Shown: positions 8,101 through 15,210 of the stretch, piece after piece
How the letters are laid out: every line of letters begins with the position of its first letter
Position numbering within the stretch: the first letter of the stretch is position 1
Assembly (NCBI GenBank): GCA_037447655.1
Contig: JBBHKE010002758.1
Location: 214,449 to 233,126, forward strand
Source of the DNA: Zygnema cylindricum
Lineage: Eukaryota; Streptophyta; Zygnematophyceae; Zygnematales; Zygnemataceae
Direction of reading: 5' to 3'
DNA length: 18,678 nt
The notes under the pieces: model-generated
Seen by the model: the letters and a program-made list of their open reading frames with translations, nothing else
Told to the model about the DNA's origin: nothing
Database searches by the model: none
Program-made: the position numbers and the translations under genes

Positions 8101-8792
8101 TTTGGCACGTGCCTCGGGCCTCATAAATTACTTACATTAACTTATGATTTTGGGTGAAAAAAGCATTTACTTGAATTACAGTGATTCAAATTTAGTAGCG
8201 AAAGGCAGTGCGGTATGTTGTGAAGAATGTTATTTAAGACCATAACTTTAATGTTTGAAAATAATTGGAAACACTATATATAGTTTACTCAGTACAAGAC
8301 GAGTACTACGCGGGTATTTTGCGTAATGTATGTGTATTACGGTTCAAGCATTTTATGGGGGTAACAATATGTATAACATTTCAAATTGTTAATACCCATA
8401 CAGTACGTGTACGGGACAAAGTAACAATATATAACGTTTCCAATTGTTGATCCGTCTCACATGCACTATACAAGCTAACAATATATAGAACATTTCAAGT
8501 TGCTGTTATCCACATAAAAAGTGTACTGTACAACGTAAAAATATATAACGTTTCCAATCGTGAATACCCGTATATAATGCTTAATGTAAGGGATAACAAA
8601 TGGTGTTTCCAAATGTTTTTGCAAATTAAACCTATGCTGGAGACTCTAATTTTGAAATAGAAGTGTGGTAATTTTCAGGCTTGGAGCAGTTGGTTGGAGG
8701 GGAGAGGCATATTGTACCAAGTTTCCGGTCAACGAGAGCTTATTAAAGTTATCTCACGTCCCAAAGGACCCAAAAAAGAAAACATCAATTAA
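1409..8792 (+). CDS. Plastid-type CHAD-domain protein (588 aa), nine exons
   Basis: Joined exons are 1409-2131, 3052-3162, 4039-4117, 4713-4795, 5373-5540, 6160-6292, 7038-7193, 7746-7945 and 8679-8792 (stop TAA). All introns are GT-AG with phases 0,0,1,0,0,1,1,0; the sum is 1767 bases with no frame break, which is strong evidence for the model. The ATG has G at -3 and +4, and an in-frame GTG 15 bases upstream is not credible in a eukaryote. Residues 1-69 look like a plastid transit peptide, about 70-215 are low-complexity, and 215-580 form the CHAD domain. The first half has HDLRVTLRRLR (H284) and LRDRDV (325-330); the second has HDLRKGLRELRY (H477) and LGDLQDLQVL (517-526). CHAD domains are known to bind inorganic polyphosphate through conserved His/Arg/Lys residues. 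A characterised plant CHAD protein (castor bean) was, as I recall, nuclear/nucleolar, so plastid import here is inference. No neighbour suggests a pathway. Confidence 0.9.
1958..2053 (+). repeat. In-frame 24-bp coding minisatellite, four copies
   Basis: Units at 1958, 1982, 2006 and 2030 each begin CAGGT and encode Q-V-V-S-A/T-E-N/K-N-like octapeptides (residues 184-215). Units 2 and 3 differ at a single base, units 1 and 4 at several, which points to recent expansion at the centre. The unit is a multiple of three, so copy number can change without breaking the frame. Confidence 0.9.
2330..2515. repeat. Intron 1 pyrimidine tract and degenerate GTGAC/ATGTTTTC array
   Basis: About 2330-2370 is CT-rich. 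From about 2382 to 2512, segments of 31 to 36 bases recur, each with GTGAC or GTCAC followed by a T-rich part containing GAATGTTTT, GAAATGTTTTC or GGAATGTTTTC. Similarity is visible but degenerate. Confidence 0.5.
2747..2834 (-). mobile_element. Partial MITE-like element in intron 1
   Basis: The segment ends with GTTATTAACACTTAAAGCG then GCAGTG and holds a TTTTTGACCAAAAAATG core. Reverse complemented, it follows the order of the element end at 8031-8210 (CACTGC, TTCGCT, an AAGTG-like block, then a T-run with GGTCAAAA). It is shorter than other copies and may be only an end fragment. Confidence 0.35.
3148..3336 (+). repeat. 63-bp tandem triplication spanning the exon 2 / intron 2 donor
   Basis: Three consecutive 63-base units start at 3148, 3211 and 3274. 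Each contains a CTCTT followed by the donor position, then TTTCAAATCA/TTTCAGATTA-like and ATGGA/ATCGA-like blocks. Unit 1 holds the last 15 bases of exon 2 and the real donor GTAAGT; the matching bases in unit 2 are GTAGGC and in unit 3 TTGAGC. The exact period of 63 keeps the reading frame open through the intron to a TAA at 3682, giving a repeated 21-residue pattern if the intron is retained. Confidence 0.85.
3716..3847 (-). mobile_element. MITE-like element, intron 2
   Basis: The right end reads ACTACTGGCGACAGGCAGTG, the reverse complement of the CACTGCC-type terminus seen at 8031. Inside are TTACTAACACTAC and TGTGTTATTAAG blocks also found in the other copies. It is diverged, and its left boundary (near AGTGTCAGTAAATTAATAC) is approximate. 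Confidence 0.45.
4125..4326 (-). mobile_element. MITE-like element directly after the exon 3 donor
   Basis: The reverse complement aligns along its length with 8031-8210: CACTGCC terminus, AGTAAATTAATACCGTTAACACTTTAT, a CCACATGGCTC-type block, TAATTTTAGGTCAAAA, then GAATTAGAGTGATT and the second terminus. Its left end (CATTGCTCATCG) starts only a few bases after the intron 3 donor GTATGT. Its right end shares the palindrome CAGTGTACACTG (4315-4326) with the next element. Confidence 0.65.
4315..4508 (+). mobile_element. MITE-like element head-to-head with the previous copy
   Basis: It starts in the shared palindrome CAGTGTACACTG and reads in the opposite direction to 4125-4326. It contains AATGTGGCTCATTGTGGACC, matching the reverse complement of AATGAGCCATGTGG in the neighbour, then ATTTCGGGTCAAAAG and CTCGAGTAAG. 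The pair forms a large imperfect inverted repeat that fills most of intron 3 (4118-4712). Confidence 0.6.
5604..5725 (+). repeat. 61-bp tandem duplication in intron 5
   Basis: Units 5604-5664 and 5665-5725 share GCTTTTGGTTC, ACAATTTTGTG, TCCTTGT and TCTCACT in the same order, with point differences. Immediately after (5743-5800), ATTAATGCATAGA-type sequence is itself repeated about 30 bases apart. Confidence 0.75.
6464..6535 (+). mobile_element. Possible MITE-like end fragment in intron 6
   Basis: CACTGTGTATCGCTATTAG followed by TGTTAATG, a T-run and GCCACCTGAATCAT follows the block order of the element terminus at 8031 (CACTGCC, TATCACT, TTAG, then a GCAC block). It is short and diverged, so it may be a truncated copy or chance similarity. 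Confidence 0.3.
6679..6725 (+). other. Candidate 47-base cassette exon in intron 6
   Basis: The segment is bounded by CACAG on the left and GTGAGT on the right, with a TTAAC/TTAAT branch-like stretch just upstream. After the phase-1 end of exon 6 it is open for 16 codons. Because it adds 47 bases, inclusion would shift exon 7 and give a TAA after seven codons, so it would behave as a poison exon. The splice signals are seen; use of the exon is inference. Confidence 0.25.
7389..7545. repeat. CCCT/CTTCC-rich pyrimidine tract in intron 7
   Basis: About 150 bases are nearly all pyrimidine on the + strand, with repeated TCCCTCC and a final T-run. The overlapping open frames on both strands (7249-7561) are low-complexity by-products. 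The real exon 8 acceptor lies about 200 bases downstream, at TACAG. Confidence 0.6.
8031..8210 (+). mobile_element. MITE-like element with CACTGCC terminal inverted repeats, intron 8
   Basis: This is the best-bounded copy. It begins CACTGCCTATCACTG and ends CGAAAGGCAGTG, so CACTGCC/GGCAGTG pair exactly and similarity continues inward through TTAGTAAATT versus ACTAAATTTG. It is about 180 bases, has no coding capacity, and aligns with 4125-4326 (inverted) and 4315-4508 (direct). The superfamily is unclear, and I see no convincing target-site duplication. Confidence 0.65.
8356..8620 (+). repeat. Degenerate 54-60 bp tandem array in intron 8
   Basis: A block TAACAATATATAACGTTTCC (or close variants) followed by AATTGTTGATCC/AATCGTGAATACCC-like sequence recurs with TAACA or TAAAA at 8362, 8422, 8476, 8536 and 8594. 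Odd and even units resemble each other more (TTTCAA versus TTTCCAA), hinting at an older two-unit repeat. Confidence 0.75.
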
Positions 8793-9420
8793 AGTGGTGG
8801 TGGAAAAAAGACAAAAAGTGGCGAAAAGGTGGCAGAAAGGGGACAAAAAAAGGGCTAAAAGTGGCAAAAAAGAGGGGGAAAAAGAGGGGCGAAAAGGGCG
8901 GAAAGGGACTGAAATGGGGGTAAAAAATGGCGAAGGGACGGATAGGGTTGATTTGTCAGAGGTTCAATTGGATTTTTTTCGTGAGAGAGTGGAATTGCTC
9001 CTTACAAAAAAAATTCGAGCTGTTATTGAATAGCAGTAAAGAGAGGGAGAGGGAGAGGGAGAGGGAGCGTTTGTATAAAATTTTGCACAATTCCCTTAGC
9101 GACTTAACCGCTGAGAAAATTTTGTCCGCTTGTCTTGAGGAAAATAGTGTCAATATATCTTCATCGTCAGATGAGACGAAAGGCGGTCTCGATATTGTAA
9201 ATTACACGCAGGAAATTTGTTCCCGGAAAGACATTGTTTTTCTTTTTTCTCTTCTTTTTGGTCTTTACCTGTTTAAAGATCCGCGATCGACGTAATCTCT
9301 TTGTGTCGCTTGTAAAAGAGAGCTGTTTCTATAAAAGAGAAATAGCTTAATTAGAGAAACAAACGAAGGAAGAACCATTTTATAAAGAAAGAAGCTTTAA
9401 GAAGAAAGGAAAGGAAATAG
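8793..9420 (+). other. Purine-rich 3' region of the CHAD gene
   Basis: From 8793 to about 8940 the + strand is almost entirely A and G, with many runs of three to five G and repeated AAAAGTGGC-like pieces. A GGGAGA hexamer repeat lies at 9041-9067. Open frames here (8665-9033, 8927-9295) are Lys/Gly or Arg/Glu low-complexity and use the wrong frame for exon 9. This is probably 3' UTR; no clear polyadenylation signal could be chosen. Confidence 0.5.
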
Positions 9421-10090
9421 AAAAATATGGTTTAGATTGGTGGTTAAGATGGTTGTCTCTGTTAATGTTTTACATTTTGAGGACAAGGACTGATGATAAA
9501 TTGTAAAGTAATCCTATGTTTGCTTTGATGCCAGGAAGATTCTTTTTCCTGTTTTTCTTTTTCCTTGTTTTGCAATTTGTTGAGTTGTTTCTATTTTAGT
9601 ACATGAGTTGTGTAATGTTATGATACGTGATGTGCTTCATAGTGCCGGGCGCATAACTTTTTTTCAGTTGATTTTATGAAACTGGATATTAGTTTTCTGT
9701 AGACAGATCTCGTGTCACATGTTCACCATCATTCTGTTTTTTTTTTTCGATATCTGACTAAATTTTTTGAGTATGTCCTTTTACCGTCAATTTTTCATCT
9801 CAGTTCTGGCATTTCCTTCTATTGTTTGCGAAGTGCTGAGATGGTATACTACTGAGATGGTAAAAAAAAATGGTTGCGCCATGGTAAATCATCTGAGTCC
9901 ATGGGAACAAAAGGAAGAAGCTTTGCAAAAACTGAAAAACGACATGTGGGGGGAAGAAAGAAAAGGGATAAGCAAGGCAAAAGCAACGAAGACACGAAAA
10001 GGTGGCAGATAAACCGAAAACACCCAAAGAAGCAAGACACAACAAACTAAACATCAAAGGAAAGATCCAACATCTATCAACAAAACCCCA
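9421..10090. other. Intergenic DNA without a recognisable gene
   Basis: The stretch is AT-rich with T-runs at 9655-9664 and 9737-9750. The open frame at 9767-10012 ends Lys-rich and overlaps - strand frames of equal length. Neither shows a domain, splice context or codon pattern, so none is called. Confidence 0.4.
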
Positions 10091-10725
10091 TCTTAACTAA
10101 AAATCTACGAAATGCAACCATGCAAGTCCCTGAATCCCGGAGCAGCACGAGGAGGGAGTTCCGGGACACGTCGACGATCTATAGCTGCAATAGACGATCC
10201 AAGGAGGATATAAGCCTGCACTCGTTGTAGGGTCACAGATAAACATTGACAATAAAAAGTACTGAAACAGAAAGGCTCCTAAGTCCCCGCCGCTCGAACG
10301 AGCGCCGACCACAAGCACGGAGGAACTCGTCCAAAGCCGCACCCAAACAACCAAATATTTCGACCGCCATCCGAATGAACCCATCCATAGCATCGCGATA
10401 TAATCACGCTCCTTCCTCCTAGCCACGTCACTAGCGGCCACACCCACATATCGAGCCACTTGGTTGATGACAAATCCGAGGTAGGGTTCGCCAAAACAAC
10501 GTCACCAAATGTACGACGCGCAACATCAAGTAATACAATGCCAATCCGACGCGAAGGAATAATGTGGGAAACCTCTCGACGAACAAAATATATCCCCTCG
10601 GAAGCGATAACGATATTCCATCTTAATAGCGTTATTAACACTAATTTTGTCGCGACTCTTTTTGGTGCTAAAAAATAAATTAGTTTTATTAAAATGGAAT
10701 TAATGACAATATGGAAAGTTTTCAT
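10091..10725 (-). pseudogene. Decayed coding-like region, family unknown
   Basis: The - strand has two overlapping open frames (10279-10725 and 10097-10459). Protein-like text in the first (RREVSHIIPSRRIGIVLLDV) runs to about 10490 and seems to continue in the other frame (VARYVGVAASDVARRKERDY), as if by a frameshift near 10460-10490. A third frame shows coherent text at about 10100-10230. The patch is visibly more GC-rich than the AT-rich flanks. I do not recognise the family; a fragment of a transposable element or other inserted gene is possible. Chance is not excluded. Confidence 0.25.
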
Positions 10726-11071
10726 TTAATGCTAGCCAATTTATATTATGTTCCTAGAAATTAGTTTCATATTCGACAGGTCTACTTTTGTACCGAACGT
10801 CTACGTGACATCTCATTCCCACATAGTTAAGTGCCTTTCACAAGTATACTAACTTTAAATGGATGTTAGCACACAGAAATAGAACGAACGTTAATATGAT
10901 AACCTAAAATGAGTGTTGTATTTCGGGGAAATTTTTGTCGCGACAAATTCGGTATTCGATATATCAAACAGTTAGAGGGCTCGATGTATCGCTCGGGGAC
11001 CAACAAAAGTTATCCTTATACTTTTGGTGGGAGGTGGGGGTCCGTACAAATGTAGTGCCAATGTTTTTTCT

Positions 11072-11383
11072 TCAAGGTTTTTCATAGTACTGTACGGCGG
11101 ATATCCCCCACCGAGAAGGGATGAAGACGCCATGCCTCTTGATGATCACGGTATGAGTATATGGATATCGTTCTAGTGTATCGGATTGTAATTGGATCCC
11201 CATTGGACCGTGTGAAGCCTCTGGTAGTTTTGACCCACTTTCAACAAGACCACAACTACCCAGCAAGCAAATAAACAATCTGACTGCACCCCTGTGCAGT
11301 CTGGACTCCCCTGAGTACGCAGAAAAAGGAATCACACAAAACGCCCAACCAGGTGATAAAATATCAAGTGGCAAAGATGTCAA
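11072..11383 (-). other. Unassigned 103-codon open frame
   Basis: This frame lies in the same moderately GC-rich island as 11510-11692. It has no recognisable domain, and its hydrophobic start (LSPGWAFCVIPFSAY) is not clearly a signal peptide. It may be part of an inserted or decayed element running from about 10970 to 11720. Confidence 0.12.
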
Positions 11384-11509
11384 TATTTATAGAAGCTCTC
11401 TGGGAGAGAGGCGACTAGCTCCTAAATTCTCTAAGTCCTAAACCCCTCTCACAACCCCTATCTACTAAAGTACGCTCCAATCAGAAGACTGTACAGTACA
11501 GAAGGTACC

Positions 11510-11692
11510 ATGGCCGATGACCTTTCTGTACGGTCTGTGTATGACAAGGCCATGGAGTGGACGTCTGTCTCCTTCGGACTCGTCCTCATGCTCTCCAAGA
11601 TTCCCGCTTCCCAATGCTATCTTGCCACATGGCACCAGGTCATGTCACACCCAAAGACCGCCAAAGCGGCCATTCCGGGATCTCGGCGATGA
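11510..11692 (+). CDS. Doubtful small ORF (60 aa) with coding-like codon use
   Basis: From ATG GCC GAT GAC the frame uses mostly C or G at third positions through the middle, unlike the AT-rich surroundings, and a second frame overlaps it. The start context (TACCATGGCC) is good. No family is recognised. It could be an exon of an unseen gene, a transposon remnant or chance. The 13-bp palindrome CTGTACAGTACAG lies just upstream at 11489-11501. Confidence 0.15.
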   Translation: MADDLSVRSVYDKAMEWTSVSFGLVLMLSKIPASQCYLATWHQVMSHPKTAKAAIPGSRR

Positions 11693-11883
11693 TATGCGTC
11701 GTTGGATCCAAACCGGCTTTTAATGCTAGATGTTGAAACAAATGTCTGGTATATGTGTTGTGTGCAGGTCCATGTTCGCACAATGTTTTAACTAGTCTCT
11801 ATGTTCTTCATCTGTAATTCCGTTAATCGGATTAGAGTTCCTAAACATTGTTTTAATATAATTCAAACCCTAGGTAGTCTAAG

Positions 11884-11960
11884 AACTCCTACGACAGATC
11901 GGTTAGAGTTGACGGCTACCCCTCGCTCTGCCGGTCGGAGGTTCGAGTCCTGCCGGACTC
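11884..11960 (+). repeat. tRNA-like repeat or SINE head with box B
   Basis: GGTTCGAGTCC at 11940-11950 matches the RNA polymerase III box B consensus exactly, and GATCGGTTAGAG at 11898-11909 resembles a tRNA D-arm. The T-arm GGAGG/CCTGC pairs except for one position. The acceptor strand CGGACTC has no full partner upstream and the anticodon arm does not fold normally, so this is a tRNA pseudogene or SINE head and not a working tRNA. A CTTTT run follows. Confidence 0.5.
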
Positions 11961-12030
11961 ATCTTTTGTTGAGAGTGACTTATGTCAAGTCTTGCCGGAC
12001 TCACCTTTTTGTTGGGAGTGACTTATGTCA
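11946..12030 (+). repeat. 42/43-bp tandem duplication after the tRNA-like head
   Basis: Units 11946-11987 and 11988-12030 both read AGTC(C/T)TGCCGGACTCA, then a CTTTT run, GTTG(A/G)GAGTGACTTATGTCA. The duplication copies the 3' end of the tRNA-like part together with its T-run. Confidence 0.85.
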
Positions 12031-12055
12031 CTCTTCAGTTTTTCCTATGGACCTG

Positions 12056-12143
12056 AGGCAGCCATGGCTCCACCACCCTCTCTTTCCTTCAGTGACTACA
12101 ACAAGTATGGGGGCTAGAGGGAGGAGGTGGAGACAAGCTGCCT
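12056..12143. repeat. Imperfect inverted repeat
   Basis: AGGCAGC (12056-12062) and CTCCACC (12068-12074) are matched in reverse complement by GGTGGAG (12126-12132) and GCTGCCT (12137-12143), with a loop of about 50 bases. It may be part of the tRNA-like repeat's body. Confidence 0.45.
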
Positions 12144-12209
12144 ACGTTTTTCCTTTTGATTTTAATCTATTCAGACCTAGAAAATATAACCTAAATCTAA
12201 TGATTTCAA

Positions 12210-12310
12210 CAGGCATATCGATCTAGTATATCGTCAAATCGATACAGTGTATCGGCAAAATATAACAATATTGAGCTTCTGGGTATACCGAGACTATATC
12301 GACTATCGGG
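12210..12310. other. TATCG-rich stretch in gene-free DNA
   Basis: ATATCGAT, TATATCG, TATCGG and TATATCGAC recur about every 12 to 20 bases. CATATCGATCTAGTATATCG at 12214-12233 resembles GATATCGTTCTAGTGTATCG at 11164-11183, pointing to a short dispersed repeat. From 12310 to 12568 I see only AT-rich sequence. Confidence 0.4.
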
Positions 12311-12568
12311 CATCCAAAAATTGTCACATATTGAAATTGGCAAGAGGCCCACAATATAGAACAATAAAATTTCTAAAATAATGCTAAATTTTAATTTAAT
12401 TTGTATGTTACGAATTACACCCACACATGAAATAGTGTTGATGCAACCTCAGCGTCCGTATTACTAAGTCGACACAAATTGGCGTGCCACAAAGCTAATT
12501 TTTTTCTATAAAATCAGTGTTAACTGTTTTTTTTACACCTTCACACAAAATAACTTTAATAACACTAA

Positions 12569-13112
12569 GGGTATGTCCCTATGTGCCAAAGTAAGGTTTT
12601 TTTCTCTCGTTTTCTTGTAAAACTTAGCGCCGTACCGCGTAAGTAACAACAGTACAAAGAAATTGAAAAAGTAGTAAGTACATTTTGCGCCATTGTCAAA
12701 CTTAGAATGTACTACATGTTGTCATCTTCCGTTTTTTCGACCCACGGCCACGTCAATAAACGTCATCATCAAACTTTTCTTTAAAACACATAGGCGATGT
12801 GTTTTAAATTAAAGTATTCCCGCTAAACAAATAAGAAACACTTATTCGCACGTGTCGAAAATTTTCAAAATTTAAAAAGGATTTCAAGCGACGAGGAAAA
12901 GTTTACGATTCGCTATGTTTTGTCGTTTGCGTTCAGTATGAAGAGGAAAAGTACACAATTTGTTTTGTTTTGTCCGTTTCCGTCCGATATGGATTTCTTT
13001 TTGCAGGGGTCTTAAGATTCCGATGCCATTTCACGTCAACCGGACAGGAGACGCAAAGGCAAAGCGCAACTTCTTCATGAAACGACACTGGGTGGAAGGC
13101 GGTCTACAACGT
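12569..13112 (+). repeat. Dispersed repeat, copy 1
   Basis: It aligns from GGGTATGTCCCTATGTGCC to TGGAAGGCGGTCTAC with 14061-14600, with substitutions and small indels. Best-kept blocks include TCGACCCACGGCCACG, AAACTTTTCTTTAAAACACA and AAGATTCCGATGCCATTTCA. An open frame inside (12960-13160) is not conserved in frame with copy 2. Further partial similarity (ACTGAATGAC near 13483 and 14742) suggests the element may extend downstream, with a 230-base length difference. Confidence 0.8.
12891..12992 (+). repeat. Internal ~50-bp duplication in dispersed repeat copy 1
   Basis: Two units, each with GAGGAAAAGT, ACGATT or ACAATT, then TGTTTTGT(C) and GTTTGCGTTC or GTTTCCGTCC, lie side by side. The same duplication is in copy 2, so it predates the split of the two copies. 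Confidence 0.65.
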
Positions 13113-14060
13113 CACGGTAAAACAGACGACGTCACAAGCAGTTACAGAAAATCATCATAGATTTTTTAGTGCGTCATCATAGATTGTAGACGCTGATAAC
13201 CGTCACGGGCATTTTTGACGTATACAATTGCCACACCTTTAAGAAACAATTTCGTTGTTACACACCTAAAAACCGGGTTCGGAGGACCTGCTCTAAATTA
13301 CGAAGTAAGTTCGTTAAGTTACAAGTACATGTGGGCATACTCTAAATTAGCACTTACTCTATTATTTCTTCAAGGTTAAGGGTGAAGTACCTTTGGGGTT
13401 AAAAATGAGGTTGTTTACCGATGCCGGTATTGTTTCGTACAGTGTTGTACCAATTTTTTTTTGGTAAAAAAAAAAAGGTTACTGAATGACCGATTCGATT
13501 CTCCAAGGTTATGGGCGTAAACCTTGACCGTCGGATGCAGAATCAAATACGCCAACAGTCGAACCTTTCAGTTTGCAACATGTGACTTGAAGGAGGTCAT
13601 TTTAAGAACCTGAATGTATAGCATTGTGCCGCGCGTAAAAGTGAAAAAATATCTACGAAGAACGCGCGATCAGGTGGCTACACGTCGCATAGGCCATGTG
13701 CCTTCTGCCAAGGTGGATGCGAGGCCACCGCAAGCCGCGAGAAAATCTTTGCGAGAGGATATTCTTTCAAGCTTCTGTTGCCATCCATTAACCATTCTGA
13801 CATTTTTGTACGCTTTTACAAATCTTAAGTTTCTTCCGCTCGTACAGATTTTATGCAATGTCTCGTACGGGTCATTTTTTACCTCCACTGGTACAGATAG
13901 TGCGTTCACACTTTGCTGTCAAAGATTCTTTTTAGTTTTGCAGAATTGTAAGAGTATCCTACGTGGTACCATCTAGAATTTGCCACGCAAATGAAAAGTC
14001 GGACACGACACAATGGAACATAGGCCTTCAGTAAACGTATCGTATTTTTACGTTTATTGA
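13113..14060. other. Spacer between repeat copies, no gene seen
   Basis: It contains GTCATCATAGATT twice (about 13146 and 13172), a T-run/A-run hairpin ACCAATTTTTTTTTGG with AAAAAGGT at 13450-13480, and overlapping open frames on both strands at 13614-13976. The + frame is arginine-rich at first and then hydrophobic, with no recognised domain. Confidence 0.4.
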
Positions 14061-14600
14061 GGGTGCGTCTCCATGTGCCTAAGTAAGGATTTTTTTTGTC
14101 GTTTTCCTGTAAAACTAGAGCCGTACCGCGTAAGTTTCAACCGTACAAAAAAAGAAAAAATGAGAAGTACATTTTGCGTCATCATCGAATTTAAGATGAA
14201 CTACATATTGTCGTTTTGTGTTCTTCGACCCACGGCCACGCCAAAAAACGTCATCTTCAAACTTTTCTTTAAAACACAGGGAAGATGTGTTTTAAAAAGA
14301 TTTTTTGAAAAACATATAAAAACACGTAGTCGCACGTGTAAGAAATTTCCAGGAAATTTCAAAAGAATTCAAGCGACGACGAAAAGTGCACGATCCGCTA
14401 TGTTTTGTCCGTTTGCGTTCAGGTACGACAAAGCAAAGTACACAATTTGTTTGGTTTTGTCCGTTTGCGCTTGGTACGGATTTTATTTTGCCAGGGGTCT
14501 CAAGATTCCGATGCCATTTCACGTCGCGCGGACAAGAGACGCAAAGGCAAAATGCAACTGTGAAACGGCACAGGCTGGATGGCGGTACGTCTACAATTGC
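14061..14600 (+). repeat. Dispersed repeat, copy 2
   Basis: The copy starts GGGTGCGTCTCCATGTGCC and matches copy 1 base for base over long stretches, including CGTACCGCGTAAGT, TCGACCCACGGCCACG and AAGATTCCGATGCCATTTCA. It carries the same internal ~50-base duplication at 14379-14480. Open frames at 14073-14624 (+) and 14292-14609 (-) are not kept in copy 1. I found no terminal inverted repeat or flanking duplication to give a class. Confidence 0.8.
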
Positions 14601-14939
14601 TGCATTCACACAGGGAATGAATGATGAATGAGATGATAAAACGAATGTCCTTTCGTTTTGTTTGGACGTGAATCGTCCTTGACGTCATCTCACGTCAACT
14701 AAAACGTCGCGATGTCATTCATGTTGCCGTACGATTAGGTACTGAATGACTCGAATCCGTCCGTACCAAGCCATCGTTTTTCATCCGTGCAACGACATGT
14801 AATTTTTCCAAGATGACCGCTCAGGACCGCCAAACAAAAAGAGACGTTTGAAAAAAAAAAAAAAAAACCCAACTCGAAAAGAAGTGGCGACATACTGAAC
14901 CATACTTTACTCTCCTTCACTTTCTTTTCTTTTCGATCC

Positions 14940-15160
14940 GCCTTCTTTCTAACCCTAAAAATTAAACGTGCTTTTCTTTTACCATTTTTAGTGCATTCTT
15001 TCATTTTTTTCTTTCTTTAAAAATTTTCCTTACCTTTCCTTTACTTCATTTTTCCCCCTTCCTTCGCTTTCTTTTCACCTTAAAAATAAATTAATGGTAG
15101 TTTTACATTCTTTTCCATTCCATTCCATCACCTTTTTTTACTTTAAAAATTAGGGTTAAC
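14940..15160 (+). repeat. Degenerate ~64-bp tandem array
   Basis: CCCTAAAAATTAA, CTTTAAAAATTTT, CCTTAAAAATAAATT and CTTTAAAAATTAGGG recur at about 14954, 15014, 15078 and 15142, each followed by a T/C-rich stretch. Around the array, AACTCGAAAA occurs at 14871 and again at 15159 next to A-runs. Confidence 0.55.
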
Positions 15161-15210
15161 TCGAAAACCAAAAAAAAAAAAACCAATATCAGGTAATGAT
15201 ACCCAAACTA

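Larger units (their letters stand above)
6160..8792 (+). other. Exons 6-9: second half of the CHAD domain and C-terminus
   Basis: Exon 6 (6160-6292) ends with LLLQHIAPILSHPGWHID; an 'HPGW' motif at this place is a feature I associate with plant-type CHAD proteins. Exon 7 (7038-7193) starts with a Gly/Asn/Ser-rich linker of about 35 residues and ends with HDLRKGLR. Exon 8 (7746-7945) continues ELRYSMELLSSVYG and LGDLQDLQVL, the classical second CHAD helix pair. Exon 9 (8679-8792) encodes AWSSWLEGRG through the lysine-rich end KGPKKENIN and TAA. The split codons at the exon 6/7 and 7/8 joins make Asp433 and Glu485. The two HDLR segments mirror each other across the domain, as expected from CHAD pseudo-twofold symmetry. 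Confidence 0.88.

Noticed and set aside
8665-9033. 122-codon Lys/Gly-rich open frame after intron 8
   Set aside because: It uses a different frame from exon 9. The frame fixed by the exon 8 junction gives the expected CHAD C-terminus and a TAA at 8790-8792.
11884-11960. Functional tRNA gene
   Set aside because: Acceptor strands do not pair, the T-arm has a mismatch and there is no normal anticodon arm.
12427-12568. Another copy of the CACTGCC-type element
   Set aside because: It shares GTGTTAAC, TGCCACAAA and AACACTAA pieces but no ordered alignment or terminus.
14948-15155. Telomere-like CCCTAAA / TTAGGG pieces
   Set aside because: Only single isolated copies, no tandem telomeric array.
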